30,073 nucleotides of DNA, from the NCBI GenBank assembly GCA_934365155.1, contig CAKRMZ010000016.1:1-30073 (forward strand). The letters run 5' to 3'. Every line of letters starts with the position of its first letter. Within the stretch, counting starts at the first letter, position 1. The notes under the pieces are model-generated. The model was given only the letters and a program-made list of their open reading frames with translations, did not search any database and was not told the DNA's origin. Source of the DNA: an uncultured Eubacteriales bacterium (GTDB lineage: Bacteria > Bacillota > Clostridia > Oscillospirales > CAG-272). Of this stretch, positions 7,781 to 16,148 are shown in pieces. Both the position numbers and the translations under genes were made by a program.

Positions 7781-9466
7781 TTAAGCCTTAAAATTTTGTT
7801 CCTGCCACTTCAAATATTCGGATAACAAGCTATTCTCGTCATCAGCGTCAGTGAGATGTTGGAAAGCTGCATTTCCGTCAATAACACCGCGGGCATATTC
7901 CACATAAGCCGCAACATTGTCAGTCGTTTTCAGTCCTTCAAAGAGAGTTGCGGATATTCTCTTTACCTCTGCAATATCATCTGCATATTTCTCTTCGCTG
8001 AAGGTGAAATTCATATACGGATCCATAACAGCAATAACATTCTGTGCCTTACCTACTTCAATTTCGTTGGCATTCATGTATTCTTCCGGATGTGCCAGAA
8101 AAACATTTCCGGTTTTATTGATATCCATCATATAATCGCTACGCAGACGTGAAACTTTGCCGTCTACAAGCTCATAATGCGTTCCTTCAATACCGTATTG
8201 GAATAAGTTGCGGAACTCTTCATTTGTATTCAGCAAGGAAATAACCTGCATTGCCGCCTCAGAATGCTCGGAATAAGAACTGATCGCAAACATACTGCTG
8301 TAAAGCTTATTCCTTGTCGCCATCGGAGACTCGATCAACACTGTATAGTACTGATCTTTCATTGCTTTAATATCTACTTCATTGCTTTCGATAATTCCGG
8401 CAGCATATTTTTGTCCCTCTGCAAGTTCAGTTCTCAAATATCCTGCTTTGCGATAATTATCCATTGTAATAATATGCTCGGTGTATTTATTGGTATCGAG
8501 CATAAGGCTTCTGGGACGAATCGCAATATCGGATTTGGTTTTCGGCGGGATGTATCCGCCGATCATAACATCTTCACCGAACAGATATGCATAAGCGGGG
8601 ACAGATGTATCCTGAGCATAGAAAGGAACAATGCCGGTTTCGCCCGAAGCGACCTGAGCCAAGAACTTTTCGCAATTAGCTGCCGTGCTGAAATCACTTT
8701 CTTGGAAACCGTACTTTGTTGCTAACTCCTTATCCACTACAAGATATTTGGAATCGCCCAAAGAATGGCTGTTAAGCACCGCATAACTACCGGTGTCAAG
8801 TTTTGCCGCATTTAAAAAGATACTGTTAATATATTTGTAGAGAGACTTGAAAGTACCGGAAAGATACTCATCCAAAGAAGTCAGAAGTTCTCTTTGAACA
8901 TAGTCCGTATACCGATCATATCCGCCGAGATAAATAATATCAATCTGTGCCGTTTCAAGATCGGGATAAAGGACCTGCACTTTTCCGTTCTCGTCAATCG
9001 TAGTTCTTTGCGTTTCTTCCACCGATACCGCTTCCGTAGTAGCAGGCTTCACCCAATGGCTGTTATTGGAAGTCAGTGCCGCCGATGCTTTTGCTGCTTT
9101 GGCTTCCGACTCCTTTGCCGCTTTAATTGCATCCGCTTCTGCTTTCTCTTTTGCTACAATATCCGCACGCTGCGTCATTGTTTTTTCAAGCACATCGTAA
9201 TATTCGTCTTCGGTGTAAAGCTCTAAAACAACACGAATATTATAAAGGCTCTTGGTAATTTTGTTCATTGCCTTTTCAACCAGCGCAATTGACTCATCGG
9301 TGGTACCTTTTTCTTTAATACCGCGCAAAGAAATGGTTTGCACTTTAATATCGGATGTTGCAGAAGTTGAAGTATCATTACAACCGCTGAGAATAACCGC
9401 GCTGGAAATCAGCACTGCCATTAATAGCAGCAGACTGACACTCCGAACCCAAAATTTATTTTTCAT
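7781..9466 (-). CDS. Orphan extracellular solute-binding lipoprotein with inserted helical segment
   Basis: Looks like the membrane-anchored binding component of an ABC carbohydrate importer (family 1 solute-binding, LipO/YtcQ-like). It starts with a signal peptide (KNKFWVR then a hydrophobic stretch) and the lipobox LSGC, with the lipidated Cys at residue 29. The remainder fits a two-lobe binding protein: IDIIYLGGYDRYTDYVQRELL, SLDEYL and a C-terminal helical region. Between about residues 97 and 171 lies an unusual insert: a charged Ala/Lys/Glu-rich helix followed by a Thr/Ser-rich linker, where relatives have a short loop. The ATG at 9466 has AGGAGG eight bases upstream; a TTG at 9469 is less likely. 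No permease or ATPase genes are nearby, so the substrate is unknown. It has its own strong promoter and palindromic leader sites. Confidence 0.85.
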   Translation of the reverse strand: MKNKFWVRSVSLLLLMAVLISSAVILSGCNDTSTSATSDIKVQTISLRGIKEKGTTDESIALVEKAMNKITKSLYNIRVVLELYTEDEYYDVLEKTMTQRADIVAKEKAEADAIKAAKESEAKAAKASAALTSNNSHWVKPATTEAVSVEETQRTTIDENGKVQVLYPDLETAQIDIIYLGGYDRYTDYVQRELLTSLDEYLSGTFKSLYKYINSIFLNAAKLDTGSYAVLNSHSLGDSKYLVVDKELATKYGFQESDFSTAANCEKFLAQVASGETGIVPFYAQDTSVPAYAYLFGEDVMIGGYIPPKTKSDIAIRPRSLMLDTNKYTEHIITMDNYRKAGYLRTELAEGQKYAAGIIESNEVDIKAMKDQYYTVLIESPMATRNKLYSSMFAISSYSEHSEAAMQVISLLNTNEEFRNLFQYGIEGTHYELVDGKVSRLRSDYMMDINKTGNVFLAHPEEYMNANEIEVGKAQNVIAVMDPYMNFTFSEEKYADDIAEVKRISATLFEGLKTTDNVAAYVEYARGVIDGNAAFQHLTDADDENSLLSEYLKWQEQNFKA

Positions 9467-9505
9467 CAACCGGACCTCCTGTTTCCAATCAAACCCTAAA
9501 AATTT

Positions 9506-9541
9506 ATGTTTTCGAAAACATTTTTTGCATTTCGAAATTCA
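9506..9541 (-). promoter_or_regulatory. Two tandem TTTCGAAA palindromes in the lipoprotein leader
   Basis: The first site, ATGTTTTCGAAAACAT (9506-9521), is a perfect 16-bp palindrome. The second, TGCATTTCGAAATTCA (9526-9541), is a 16-bp palindrome with one mismatched pair. Both have a central CG, and the centres are exactly 20 bases apart, about two helical turns. They fall at roughly +10 to +45 relative to the predicted start of transcription. The architecture resembles operators of LacI/GalR-family repressors (a CcpA-like cre site fits only partly). Confidence 0.7.
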
Positions 9542-9556
9542 TTCAATAACAAGAAT

Positions 9557-9585
9557 ATTGTACACGAAAAGCACTTGCATGTCAA
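9557..9585 (-). promoter_or_regulatory. SigA-type promoter of the lipoprotein gene
   Basis: A perfect TTGACA (9585-9580) and TACAAT (9562-9557) are separated by 17 bases on the minus strand, about 90 bases before the start codon. It is one of the best promoter matches in the window, consistent with a strong promoter held down by a repressor at the palindromes just downstream. Confidence 0.9.
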
Positions 9586-9629
9586 GGCGATATTTAGGGC
9601 ATTTCAAGCAATCATGCTCGTCTTTTTGG

Positions 9630-9680
9630 GGCTCACGGTGCTTTCATTTACAATTTTTTTACACTCGGAGCCGTTTTTTG
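9630..9680 (+). terminator. Possible plus-strand terminator facing the rpoD 3' end
   Basis: An imperfect hairpin (GGCTC at 9630-9634 pairing GAGCC at 9668-9672, with an inner CGGTG/CACTC helix) is followed by six T on the plus strand. No plus-strand gene precedes it, so it could only stop antisense transcription toward rpoD. The rest of the 265-base gap holds the lipoprotein promoter; I found no minus-strand terminator for rpoD in it. Confidence 0.35.
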
Positions 9681-9731
9681 TTCACTGTGTACAATGGCTA
9701 TTTGGAGTCTTTGTATATTCTGACAATTTTT

Positions 9732-10913
9732 TTAACTGTCCAAGTAATCCCTTAAGCGTCTGGAACGGCTGGGATGACGTAATTTTCGCAAAGCCTTCGC
9801 TTCGATCTGACGAATCCGTTCACGGGTAATATTAAAAACTTTTCCCACTTCTTCCAATGTACGGGTTCTGCCATCATCCAAACCGAAACGGAGCTTTAAA
9901 ACCTGCTCCTCGCGGGGAGTCAGCGTGGAAAGAACTTCCCAAATTTGCTCTCGAAGCAGCGTATAGGAAGCAGCTTCCGAGGGAGCCGGCGAATCATCGT
10001 CAGGAATGAAATCGCCCAAATGGCTGTCCTCTTCTTCTCCGATCGGCATTTCGAGGGAAACAGGATCTTGTGCGATACGGAGGATCTCGCGTACTTTATC
10101 GGGGCTCATATTCATCACCGCTGCAATCTCCTCAGCACTGGCTTCATGACCGAGCTCCTGCAAAAGTTGCCGCGATACGCGCGAAACTTTATGAATGGTC
10201 TCCACCATATGAACCGGAATACGGATGGTTCTGGCCTGATCCGCAATTGCACGCGTAATCGCCTGACGAATCCACCAGGTAGCATAGGTCGAAAACTTAT
10301 ATCCTTTGCTGTAATCAAACTTTTCAACAGCCTTCATTAAGCCGAGATTTCCCTCTTGAATCAAATCCAAGAAGAACATTCCCTTGCCGACATAACGCTT
10401 AGCGATACTGACAACCAGACGAAGATTGGATTCCACAAGCTCATCTTTTGCCTTTTCGTCACCGGCAGCAATCCGTTCGGCAAGCTCCAGTTCCCGCTCG
10501 GCATCCAAAAGAGGAACCTTTCCGATTTCCTTGAGATACATACGCACCGGATCATCGATTGCGAGTCCTTCCTGCGTAAGCATCTTTTCCATATCTTCCG
10601 CGCTTTCATAGTGCTCGACTTCCGTTTCGATTTCATTGATCTCGGGAGCGTCGATATATCCTGTAACCTCGATTCCAAGGCTATCTAAGGTATCATACAG
10701 CTTTTCAATCTGTTCAATATCGTAATCAACATCCTCCAAAGCCTCCATGATTTCACTGTTTGAAAGGGAGCCTTTTGCTTTTCCTTTTTCAATTAAGGCA
10801 TTGATATCGAATTTCTTTTCGTTATCGTTTTTGTTTTCTGTCCCATGCTCTCCGTTCACCGGTTTTGCATGAACAGAATCATTTTTTGTTTGATTGGATT
10901 GAGTAGGCATCAT
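9732..10913 (-). CDS. rpoD: Primary sigma factor RpoD (SigA)
   Basis: Housekeeping sigma-70 subunit that directs RNA polymerase to TTGACA/TATAAT promoters, the kind seen throughout this window. Domains in order: a lysine- and acid-rich N-terminal region; region 1.2 (DPVRMYLKEIGKVPLL); region 2 with FLDLIQEGNLGLMKAVEKFD and the -10 melting segment YATWWIRQAITRAIADQ; region 3; and region 4 with the helix-turn-helix TLEEVGKVFNITRERIRQIE. The C terminus RHPSRSRRLRDYLDS is typical of SigA. The length of 393 residues is normal for Clostridia. The first ATG overlaps the dnaG stop (ATGA), a second ATG follows immediately, and GGAG lies 5-8 bases upstream, indicating translational coupling to dnaG. 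Confidence 0.97.
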   Translation of the reverse strand: MMPTQSNQTKNDSVHAKPVNGEHGTENKNDNEKKFDINALIEKGKAKGSLSNSEIMEALEDVDYDIEQIEKLYDTLDSLGIEVTGYIDAPEINEIETEVEHYESAEDMEKMLTQEGLAIDDPVRMYLKEIGKVPLLDAERELELAERIAAGDEKAKDELVESNLRLVVSIAKRYVGKGMFFLDLIQEGNLGLMKAVEKFDYSKGYKFSTYATWWIRQAITRAIADQARTIRIPVHMVETIHKVSRVSRQLLQELGHEASAEEIAAVMNMSPDKVREILRIAQDPVSLEMPIGEEEDSHLGDFIPDDDSPAPSEAASYTLLREQIWEVLSTLTPREEQVLKLRFGLDDGRTRTLEEVGKVFNITRERIRQIEAKALRKLRHPSRSRRLRDYLDS

Positions 10914-12685
10914 TGTTTCTCCTTTTTTGCATCCAGTATTTTTCGAATATCTGAAATATCCGTAACTTCCGCTGTATTTTTTCTTAGATTCTCATTTTTT
11001 AATGCTTCAATGTTTTCCGTTAACACTTCCATATCATTTTTAGAAAGATCGGAACGCCGCGCCATTAATTCGGCGATACGTCCCATTTGCTCTGCACTGT
11101 ATTCCTCACCAAGGTAACCGATATCGAACAGTGCCGCATCGGGATGAGTGTTATAGAAGTCGCGAATTTTAACAAACAGCGTCCGATTAAAATCCGTCAT
11201 AAAAAGCTCTTCATATAAAACCGGAGGCTTTTGGGAAGCAACCTCCCGAAAACGCTCGGGAAAGCATAGCAGTATGCCGAGAATGGCTTCTTCGGCATTC
11301 GCCGCCTTTTTATATTTGATTGCATCCGGGTTAATGCGATCTTTTAAACGAGAGCTCTTTGCCATTCGTTCCCGCATGTCGCCCTGACGTTCTTTTTTGA
11401 TCTTACTGTTTCGAATGCGCATCACATCACTTTTTAAACTTTTCGCATCCAAATCCAGCCGTTTCGCCAATTTAATAATATAAATATCCCGCTCGACATC
11501 CGAATAAATCAAAGACAACGCTTCGCACAACTCGGATACCGCCTTCACCTTTTCGTCAACCAAATCCAAATTGTATTTTCCGAGAATGGACTCGGATATA
11601 AACTCAAATTGTCCTATGCTCTCGCTTAGGATTTTTCGGAACCGATCCGCCCCGAATTTATTGATATATTCATCCGGATCCTTTGCGCCCTCCATCTTCA
11701 GTACACGCGCTTCAAGACCCGTTGTTTCCAAAAGTCCGATTGCTTTTTTCGCTGCTTTCTGCCCGGCATCATCACTATCATAAGATATGATGACACGTTT
11801 TGTATATTTTGACATCAATTTCGTCTGCTCCGGCGTAATTGCAGTTCCGCAAGTCGCAATCGCATTTTCAAAGCCCGCCGCATGCAAGGAAATCACATCC
11901 ATATATCCCTCACACAAAATCATGCTCTCAGAGCAAAAATTTCGTGCAAAATTCAGCGCAAATAAATTCCTGCTTTTTTTAAATGCCGCCGTATCCGATG
12001 TGTTCAGATATTTTGGAAGCGACGAATCCATCACACGCCCGCCGAAAGCAATAATGTTACCGGAAACATCAATAACCGGAAACATGATTCGACCGCGAAA
12101 ATAATCATAGTAATTCTCCCTTCGTTCACTGTACGCACAGAGAGATGCCGCCGCCAGTTCTTTTCCGGAATACCCAAGGCGGTTCATATGCTTTAAAAGC
12201 GAATCAAACGACGCCGGCGCAAATCCAAGTCCGAAGTGTCGGATGACGCTGGGAGTCAAGCCGCGTTTTTGTAAATACAGCCTGGCCTTTTCTCCGGCAT
12301 TACCGACCAAAGATTGATAAAAGAACTTTGCCGCCTCATGATTCATCTCAATAATTCGGGCACGGCGAACCAGTGTTTTGTCATCATCACTGATCTCCGG
12401 AATCGGCATTCCCGCCCTTTTGGCCAAAAATTCTACCGCACCCGTATAATCAAGATTTTCCATTTTCATAACAAAAGTAATTACATCCCCGCCGGAACCG
12501 CAGCCAAAACAATAAAAGCTTTTTGTATTGGGAAAAACCGTAAAAGATCCGGTCTTTTCATTATGAAACGGACAGAGCCCGACATAGTTGGAGCCGGCGC
12601 GCTTCAGAGTAAGATATGTCGAAATCAAATCATAAATATCATTACGGTATTTCACTTCATCGATAAAATTTTCCGAAAAGCGCAT
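10910..12685 (-). CDS. dnaG: DNA primase
   Basis: Synthesises RNA primers for chromosome replication and works with the replicative helicase. The N-terminal CHC2 zinc finger is intact (C38, H41, C59, C62 in CPFHNEKTGSF...FYCFGCGSGGD). The TOPRIM catalytic domain follows, with SMILCEGYMDVISLHAAG and the acidic ISYDSDDAG motif. The C-terminal helicase-interacting region is less conserved, as is normal. The length of 591 residues is typical for Clostridia. AAGGAGG lies upstream of the ATG. It follows dgt by 37 bases and overlaps rpoD by four, the standard clostridial version of the macromolecular-synthesis operon, with dgt taking the place rpsU has in enterobacteria. Confidence 0.97.
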   Translation of the reverse strand: MRFSENFIDEVKYRNDIYDLISTYLTLKRAGSNYVGLCPFHNEKTGSFTVFPNTKSFYCFGCGSGGDVITFVMKMENLDYTGAVEFLAKRAGMPIPEISDDDKTLVRRARIIEMNHEAAKFFYQSLVGNAGEKARLYLQKRGLTPSVIRHFGLGFAPASFDSLLKHMNRLGYSGKELAAASLCAYSERRENYYDYFRGRIMFPVIDVSGNIIAFGGRVMDSSLPKYLNTSDTAAFKKSRNLFALNFARNFCSESMILCEGYMDVISLHAAGFENAIATCGTAITPEQTKLMSKYTKRVIISYDSDDAGQKAAKKAIGLLETTGLEARVLKMEGAKDPDEYINKFGADRFRKILSESIGQFEFISESILGKYNLDLVDEKVKAVSELCEALSLIYSDVERDIYIIKLAKRLDLDAKSLKSDVMRIRNSKIKKERQGDMRERMAKSSRLKDRINPDAIKYKKAANAEEAILGILLCFPERFREVASQKPPVLYEELFMTDFNRTLFVKIRDFYNTHPDAALFDIGYLGEEYSAEQMGRIAELMARRSDLSKNDMEVLTENIEALKNENLRKNTAEVTDISDIRKILDAKKEKQ

Positions 12686-12722
12686 TCAACCCCTCCTTTT
12701 CGTTTTTTCCTGTAAAAAATCT

Positions 12723-13733
12723 TTACAAGGCACGGAATTTTTCCGGAATATGTAGCTTTTCATATACCGCAACAGCATATCGGTCCGTCATACCCGAAAT
12801 ATAGTCGCATACGCGTACCGGTATTGCATCAGAACTCTGCTGATATTCCTGCGGCATTTGCTCCGGATGACTCTCAAAATAGCGATACAAATCCAAGACC
12901 AATTCTTTCGCCTTTTTTTCTTCTTTCTTTGCCAATGGATTTAAATAAACATTTCGAAACATAAACTCCCGAAGTTCATTCATCGCTTCGCCGATCTCGT
13001 CCTCCATTGAAATCCGGTCGCGATCATAACTCGCACGGACCATAGAGGATACCATTGAGTTAATACGATCTCGGCAACTATAGCCGAGTACGGACGAAAT
13101 TTCAGAGGGAATATCGGATTCTGTTAAAATTCCCGCGCGGATGGCATCGTCAATATCATGATTGATATATGCAATGCGGTCGGCGTACTTTACAATAATT
13201 CCCTCCAGGGTTGATGCCATGTTCTGACCGGTATGATTTACAATACCGTCTCTCACTTCAAAGCTTAAATTCAGCCCCCGTCCTCCGTTTTCCAGCAAAT
13301 CGACGACGCGGAGACTTTGTTTATAATGAGTAAATGAAGTCCCGGAGCATTGCGCCAGCACCTCTTCTCCGGAATGCCCGAAGGGCGTATGTCCTAAATC
13401 GTGCCCCATGCTGATCGCTTCGCATAAATCTTCATTTAATCTCAGTGCGCGTGCGATCGTACGGGCAATCTGCATCACCTCTAAAGTGTGCGTTAGGCGC
13501 GTACGGTAATGATCACCCTCCGGCGAAATAAACACCTGTGTTTTATGAGAAAGACGCCGAAAAGCCTTAGAATGAATGATACGATCGCGGTCACGCTGAT
13601 AAACGGAGCGATACGCACATTCCTCTTCAAAGCGAAGCCGTCCCTTGGAATTTGAGGAAAAGGCTGCGTACTTTGAAAATGTATCCCGCTCTGTTTCATA
13701 TAAAAAATTTCGAAATTCCGGCAATTGATTCAC
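12723..13733 (-). CDS. dgt: dGTP triphosphohydrolase-like HD-domain protein
   Basis: Predicted to hydrolyse dNTPs (classically dGTP to deoxyguanosine + triphosphate), controlling dNTP pools. The HD metal site is complete: H82 in RTRLTHTLEV, H111-D112 in SMGHDLGHTPFGHSGE, and a distal Asp in YADRIAYINHDIDDA. The N-terminal SKYAAFSSNSKGR and DRDRIIHSKAFRRLSHKTQVF are family hallmarks. The 336 residues are typical of the shorter clostridial type. The start is uncertain. The GTG at 13733 is embedded in a GAGGTG sequence and has no ribosome-binding site of its own; that GAGGTG would serve the in-frame TTG at 13724 well. It lies upstream of dnaG-rpoD, tying dNTP homeostasis to priming. Confidence 0.93.
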   Translation of the reverse strand: MNQLPEFRNFLYETERDTFSKYAAFSSNSKGRLRFEEECAYRSVYQRDRDRIIHSKAFRRLSHKTQVFISPEGDHYRTRLTHTLEVMQIARTIARALRLNEDLCEAISMGHDLGHTPFGHSGEEVLAQCSGTSFTHYKQSLRVVDLLENGGRGLNLSFEVRDGIVNHTGQNMASTLEGIIVKYADRIAYINHDIDDAIRAGILTESDIPSEISSVLGYSCRDRINSMVSSMVRASYDRDRISMEDEIGEAMNELREFMFRNVYLNPLAKKEEKKAKELVLDLYRYFESHPEQMPQEYQQSSDAIPVRVCDYISGMTDRYAVAVYEKLHIPEKFRAL

Positions 13734-13815
13734 CTCTATAATAGAAAATACGAAATTAAACAGAAAAATCCTTTTTTATCAAAAAATCTTTTTCATATGC
13801 TTTCATTTTCTCAAA

Positions 13816-14478
13816 TCATGCCTTACAATCCACAGGACGCAAAATCAGGCGTTCTCCGCTCGGAATCGGACGAACTCTGCCGGCGCTCAGCTCACTGACG
13901 CGAAAACAAAATTTTTCCGCCACGTCCGGTCTCAGCGAAAATGAAGCGCTGACTGTAGCTTCATATTGCACGTGTTCTATCACGGCAGAAAAACTTGCTG
14001 CTTCCCGTTGAATTTTTTCGAAATCACTGTATCCCGCTGAAATTTCAAATTCCAAAAAAAGCTCTGCCGACAAAATCTCCGCTTGGTCGACTGCTGATTT
14101 GGCGGATTTGGAATAAGCACGGACAAGGCCGCCGGTCCCCAGAAGTATCCCCCCAAAATAGCGTGTAACTACCAAGCAAATATCATAAAGATCATTTTTA
14201 CGAATGATATCTAAAACCGGGAGTCCCGCTGTTCCCTGCGGTTCACCGTCATCACTGTAACGGCAAATATGATTATTTCGTAATCGGTACGCATACACAT
14301 TGTGAGTGGCATCCCGATAGCGAGTCCGTTGCTTTGCAATATAATCGATTGCTTCCGATTCGGTCGAAACCGGTTTGGCATGGCCGATAAACAAAGATTT
14401 TCTTTCGGTAAATTCAATATCGGTTTCTCTGTGAATCGTCCGGTACGGGCAAAACTGATTCGCGTCCAGATTGTTCAT
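13816..14478 (-). CDS. YigZ/IMPACT family protein (UPF0029, DUF1949)
   Basis: Cytosolic two-domain protein of 220 residues. The N-terminal IMPACT domain (about 20-125) shows TERKSLFIGHAKPV, RDATHNVYAYRL and the signature SDDGEPQGTAGLPVLDII. The C-terminal DUF1949 ferredoxin-like domain (about 140-210) resembles ribosome-binding domains of elongation factor G. Relatives (E. coli YigZ, B. subtilis YvyE) have no settled function; eukaryotic IMPACT regulates translation through GCN1. It starts 18 bases after the hflX stop. The nearest good ribosome-binding site (GAGGAG) is rather far, about 13 bases, from the ATG. Pairing with the ribosome-associated GTPase HflX is consistent with a translation-related role, but that is inference. 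Confidence 0.92.
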   Translation of the reverse strand: MNNLDANQFCPYRTIHRETDIEFTERKSLFIGHAKPVSTESEAIDYIAKQRTRYRDATHNVYAYRLRNNHICRYSDDGEPQGTAGLPVLDIIRKNDLYDICLVVTRYFGGILLGTGGLVRAYSKSAKSAVDQAEILSAELFLEFEISAGYSDFEKIQREAASFSAVIEHVQYEATVSASFSLRPDVAEKFCFRVSELSAGRVRPIPSGERLILRPVDCKA

Positions 14479-14496
14479 AATACAGTTCCGAGCTCC

Positions 14497-15768
14497 TCAT
14501 GATATAATATAATCTTCGAACATTCCTCGGGTTTTAGCATCTGCAATCGCGGTAATACGCGCTCCGTTTTCGGTATACTCCGTTTCAATCACTTCAGCGC
14601 AGCGATAAAGTGCGCTTTGCTTTGCCTGATCGGAAAATCCGAACAAGAAAACTGTACGGCATTTATGCTTTTGCAGTTCTTTCTCAATCATTCGGCAAAG
14701 ATCTTCACATCCCTCACCGGTTTTGGCAGAAATATAAACGGTCTGTTCCGATGGCGCAGCATTGAAAGGAACGCCTAAGGTATTCAAAAGGCAATCCGCC
14801 TTATTGTATACCAATATTACCGGCTTATCACCGGCACCGAGCTCTTCGATTACCGAACGCGTCACCAAAAGTTTTTTGTCACATTCTTTGTCCGAGGCAT
14901 CTGCAACCAAAATTAAAAAGTCAGCATAGACAATTTCATCCAAAGTGGACTTAAAAGCCTTTACCAGATGATGCGGCAAATTTCGGATAAATCCAACGGT
15001 ATCCGTCAAAAGCAGTTCCACCCCGCTATCTGTTACAAAGCGGCGTGTTGTGGGGTCCAATGTCGCAAACAATTGATCCTCGGCAAGAATTCCCGCATCG
15101 GTGAGACGGTTGAGCAAAGTGGATTTTCCGGCATTTGTATACCCCACAATGGCCGCTTTGACAATTCCCGAACGATCCCGCTTTTCGCGCTGTGTACGGC
15201 GATGCTCCTCCAATCTGCACAAACGCTCTTGCAAAGCATGAACACGGCGCGTCAAATGACGGCGGTCCAATTCAAGCTGACTTTCACCCGGACCGCGCGT
15301 ACCGATTCCGCCTGCCAATCGTGACAGTTCCGTGCCCCGCCCGGTAAGGCGCGGCATCGTATATTTCAGTTGTGCTAATTCAACCTGCAATTTGCCGGCA
15401 CTGCTTTTGGCATGAAGAGCAAAGATATCCAAAATAAGCATGCTCCGGTCAATAACACGCACATCCTCCAGTGCATTTTCAATGTTTCGAATCTGCATCG
15501 GGCTGAGCTCACAATCAAAAATAGCCATGTGGATATCATTATTTTTACACAGATCATTCAGCTCTTTCAGTTTTCCGCTGCCAATATACGTCGCTCCCGT
15601 AATGCTGTCTTTGTTCTGAATTAATTTTGCAAAACATTCACCGCCCGCAGTTTGAAGCAAACGCTCCAGTTCCTCTAAGGAGGCTTCAAAATCGGAATCG
15701 GAAACACCAAGATTTACACTTACTAAAACCGCAAGCGGATGCCCTTCTGCCTTTAATTCTTCAATCAT
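14497..15768 (-). CDS. hflX: Ribosome-associated GTPase HflX
   Basis: GTPase of the HflX family, which binds the 50S subunit and rescues or splits stalled or stressed ribosomes. Order of parts: N-terminal HflX domain (about 25-190), with ATYIGSGKLKEL and the linker GGIGTRGPGESQLELDRR; then the G domain with G1 GYTNAGKS (209-216), the switch region LFATLDPTTRR, G3 DTVGFI (256-261), and G4 NKAD near residue 325. The length of 423 residues is normal. The ribosome-binding site is a weak purine run (GAAAGAGAGAG). It is the first gene of the hflX-yigZ-dgt-dnaG-rpoD run. The only upstream signal is the rpmE terminator, so its promoter is unclear. Confidence 0.96.
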   Translation of the reverse strand: MIEELKAEGHPLAVLVSVNLGVSDSDFEASLEELERLLQTAGGECFAKLIQNKDSITGATYIGSGKLKELNDLCKNNDIHMAIFDCELSPMQIRNIENALEDVRVIDRSMLILDIFALHAKSSAGKLQVELAQLKYTMPRLTGRGTELSRLAGGIGTRGPGESQLELDRRHLTRRVHALQERLCRLEEHRRTQREKRDRSGIVKAAIVGYTNAGKSTLLNRLTDAGILAEDQLFATLDPTTRRFVTDSGVELLLTDTVGFIRNLPHHLVKAFKSTLDEIVYADFLILVADASDKECDKKLLVTRSVIEELGAGDKPVILVYNKADCLLNTLGVPFNAAPSEQTVYISAKTGEGCEDLCRMIEKELQKHKCRTVFLFGFSDQAKQSALYRCAEVIETEYTENGARITAIADAKTRGMFEDYIIS

Positions 15769-15786
15769 ACTGTCTCTCTCTTTCGT

Positions 15787-15851
15787 TCAAAAAAGAAAAG
15801 TGAGAAATTCACTATTTTGGACTAAGAAGCCAAAACACGCAAATCTCTCAC
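15787..15851 (-). terminator. Terminator after rpmE
   Basis: Read on the minus strand, GTGAGA (15851-15846) pairs with TCTCAC (15805-15800). An inner TTTTGG/CCAAAA helix and a T-rich tail (TTTTCTTTTTT) complete it. It starts about 18 bases after the rpmE stop and ends about 20 bases before hflX, so any rpmE transcript entering hflX must read through it. Confidence 0.85.
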
Positions 15852-15868
15852 ATAACGTCGTAGAAAAA

Positions 15869-16078
15869 TTATTTATCTTTTCCCATTTCAAGACGCTTTT
15901 TAAATTTATCAACACGTCCGCCGACATCAACAAATTTCTGTTTGCCGGTGAAGAACGGGTGACATTTTGAGCAAATTTCAACACGCATATCGCCTTTGGT
16001 TGATCTTGTTTTGATCTCCGCACCGCATGCGCATTTCAGCGTTGCTTCTTTATATTCGGGGTGGATTCCTTCCTTCAT
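15869..16078 (-). CDS. rpmE: 50S ribosomal protein L31, zinc-binding form
   Basis: Small protein of the large ribosomal subunit. The 69-residue product begins MKEGIHPEYKEA and has the four zinc-ligand cysteines C16, C18, C36 and C39 (CAC and CSKC). It is therefore the zinc-containing (C+) paralogue rather than the zinc-free form made under zinc starvation. HPFFTGKQKFVDVGGRVDKF is the family's conserved core. GAGGTG is placed seven bases before the ATG. It has its own strong promoter and terminator and is therefore monocistronic or only partly coupled to hflX. Confidence 0.97.
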   Translation of the reverse strand: MKEGIHPEYKEATLKCACGAEIKTRSTKGDMRVEICSKCHPFFTGKQKFVDVGGRVDKFKKRLEMGKDK

Positions 16079-16119
16079 TTGTTAACACCTCTTTTGCATA
16101 CTAATTTACAATACATTCA

Positions 16120-16148
16120 ATTATATCATGTCATATTCGAATTTGCAA
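16120..16148 (-). promoter_or_regulatory. SigA-type promoter of rpmE
   Basis: TTGCAA (16148-16143) and TATAAT (16125-16120) are separated by 17 bases on the minus strand, about 40 bases before the rpmE start codon. Confidence 0.88.

Noticed and set aside
9506..9829. 107-codon plus-strand open frame between the lipoprotein gene and rpoD
   Set aside because: It overlaps the lipoprotein promoter and runs antisense into rpoD, with no ribosome-binding site and no recognisable product.
13754..13782. TTGATA-17-TTAATT as a promoter for dgt
   Set aside because: The -10 match is only three of six bases in an AT-rich background; read-through from the upstream genes is equally likely.
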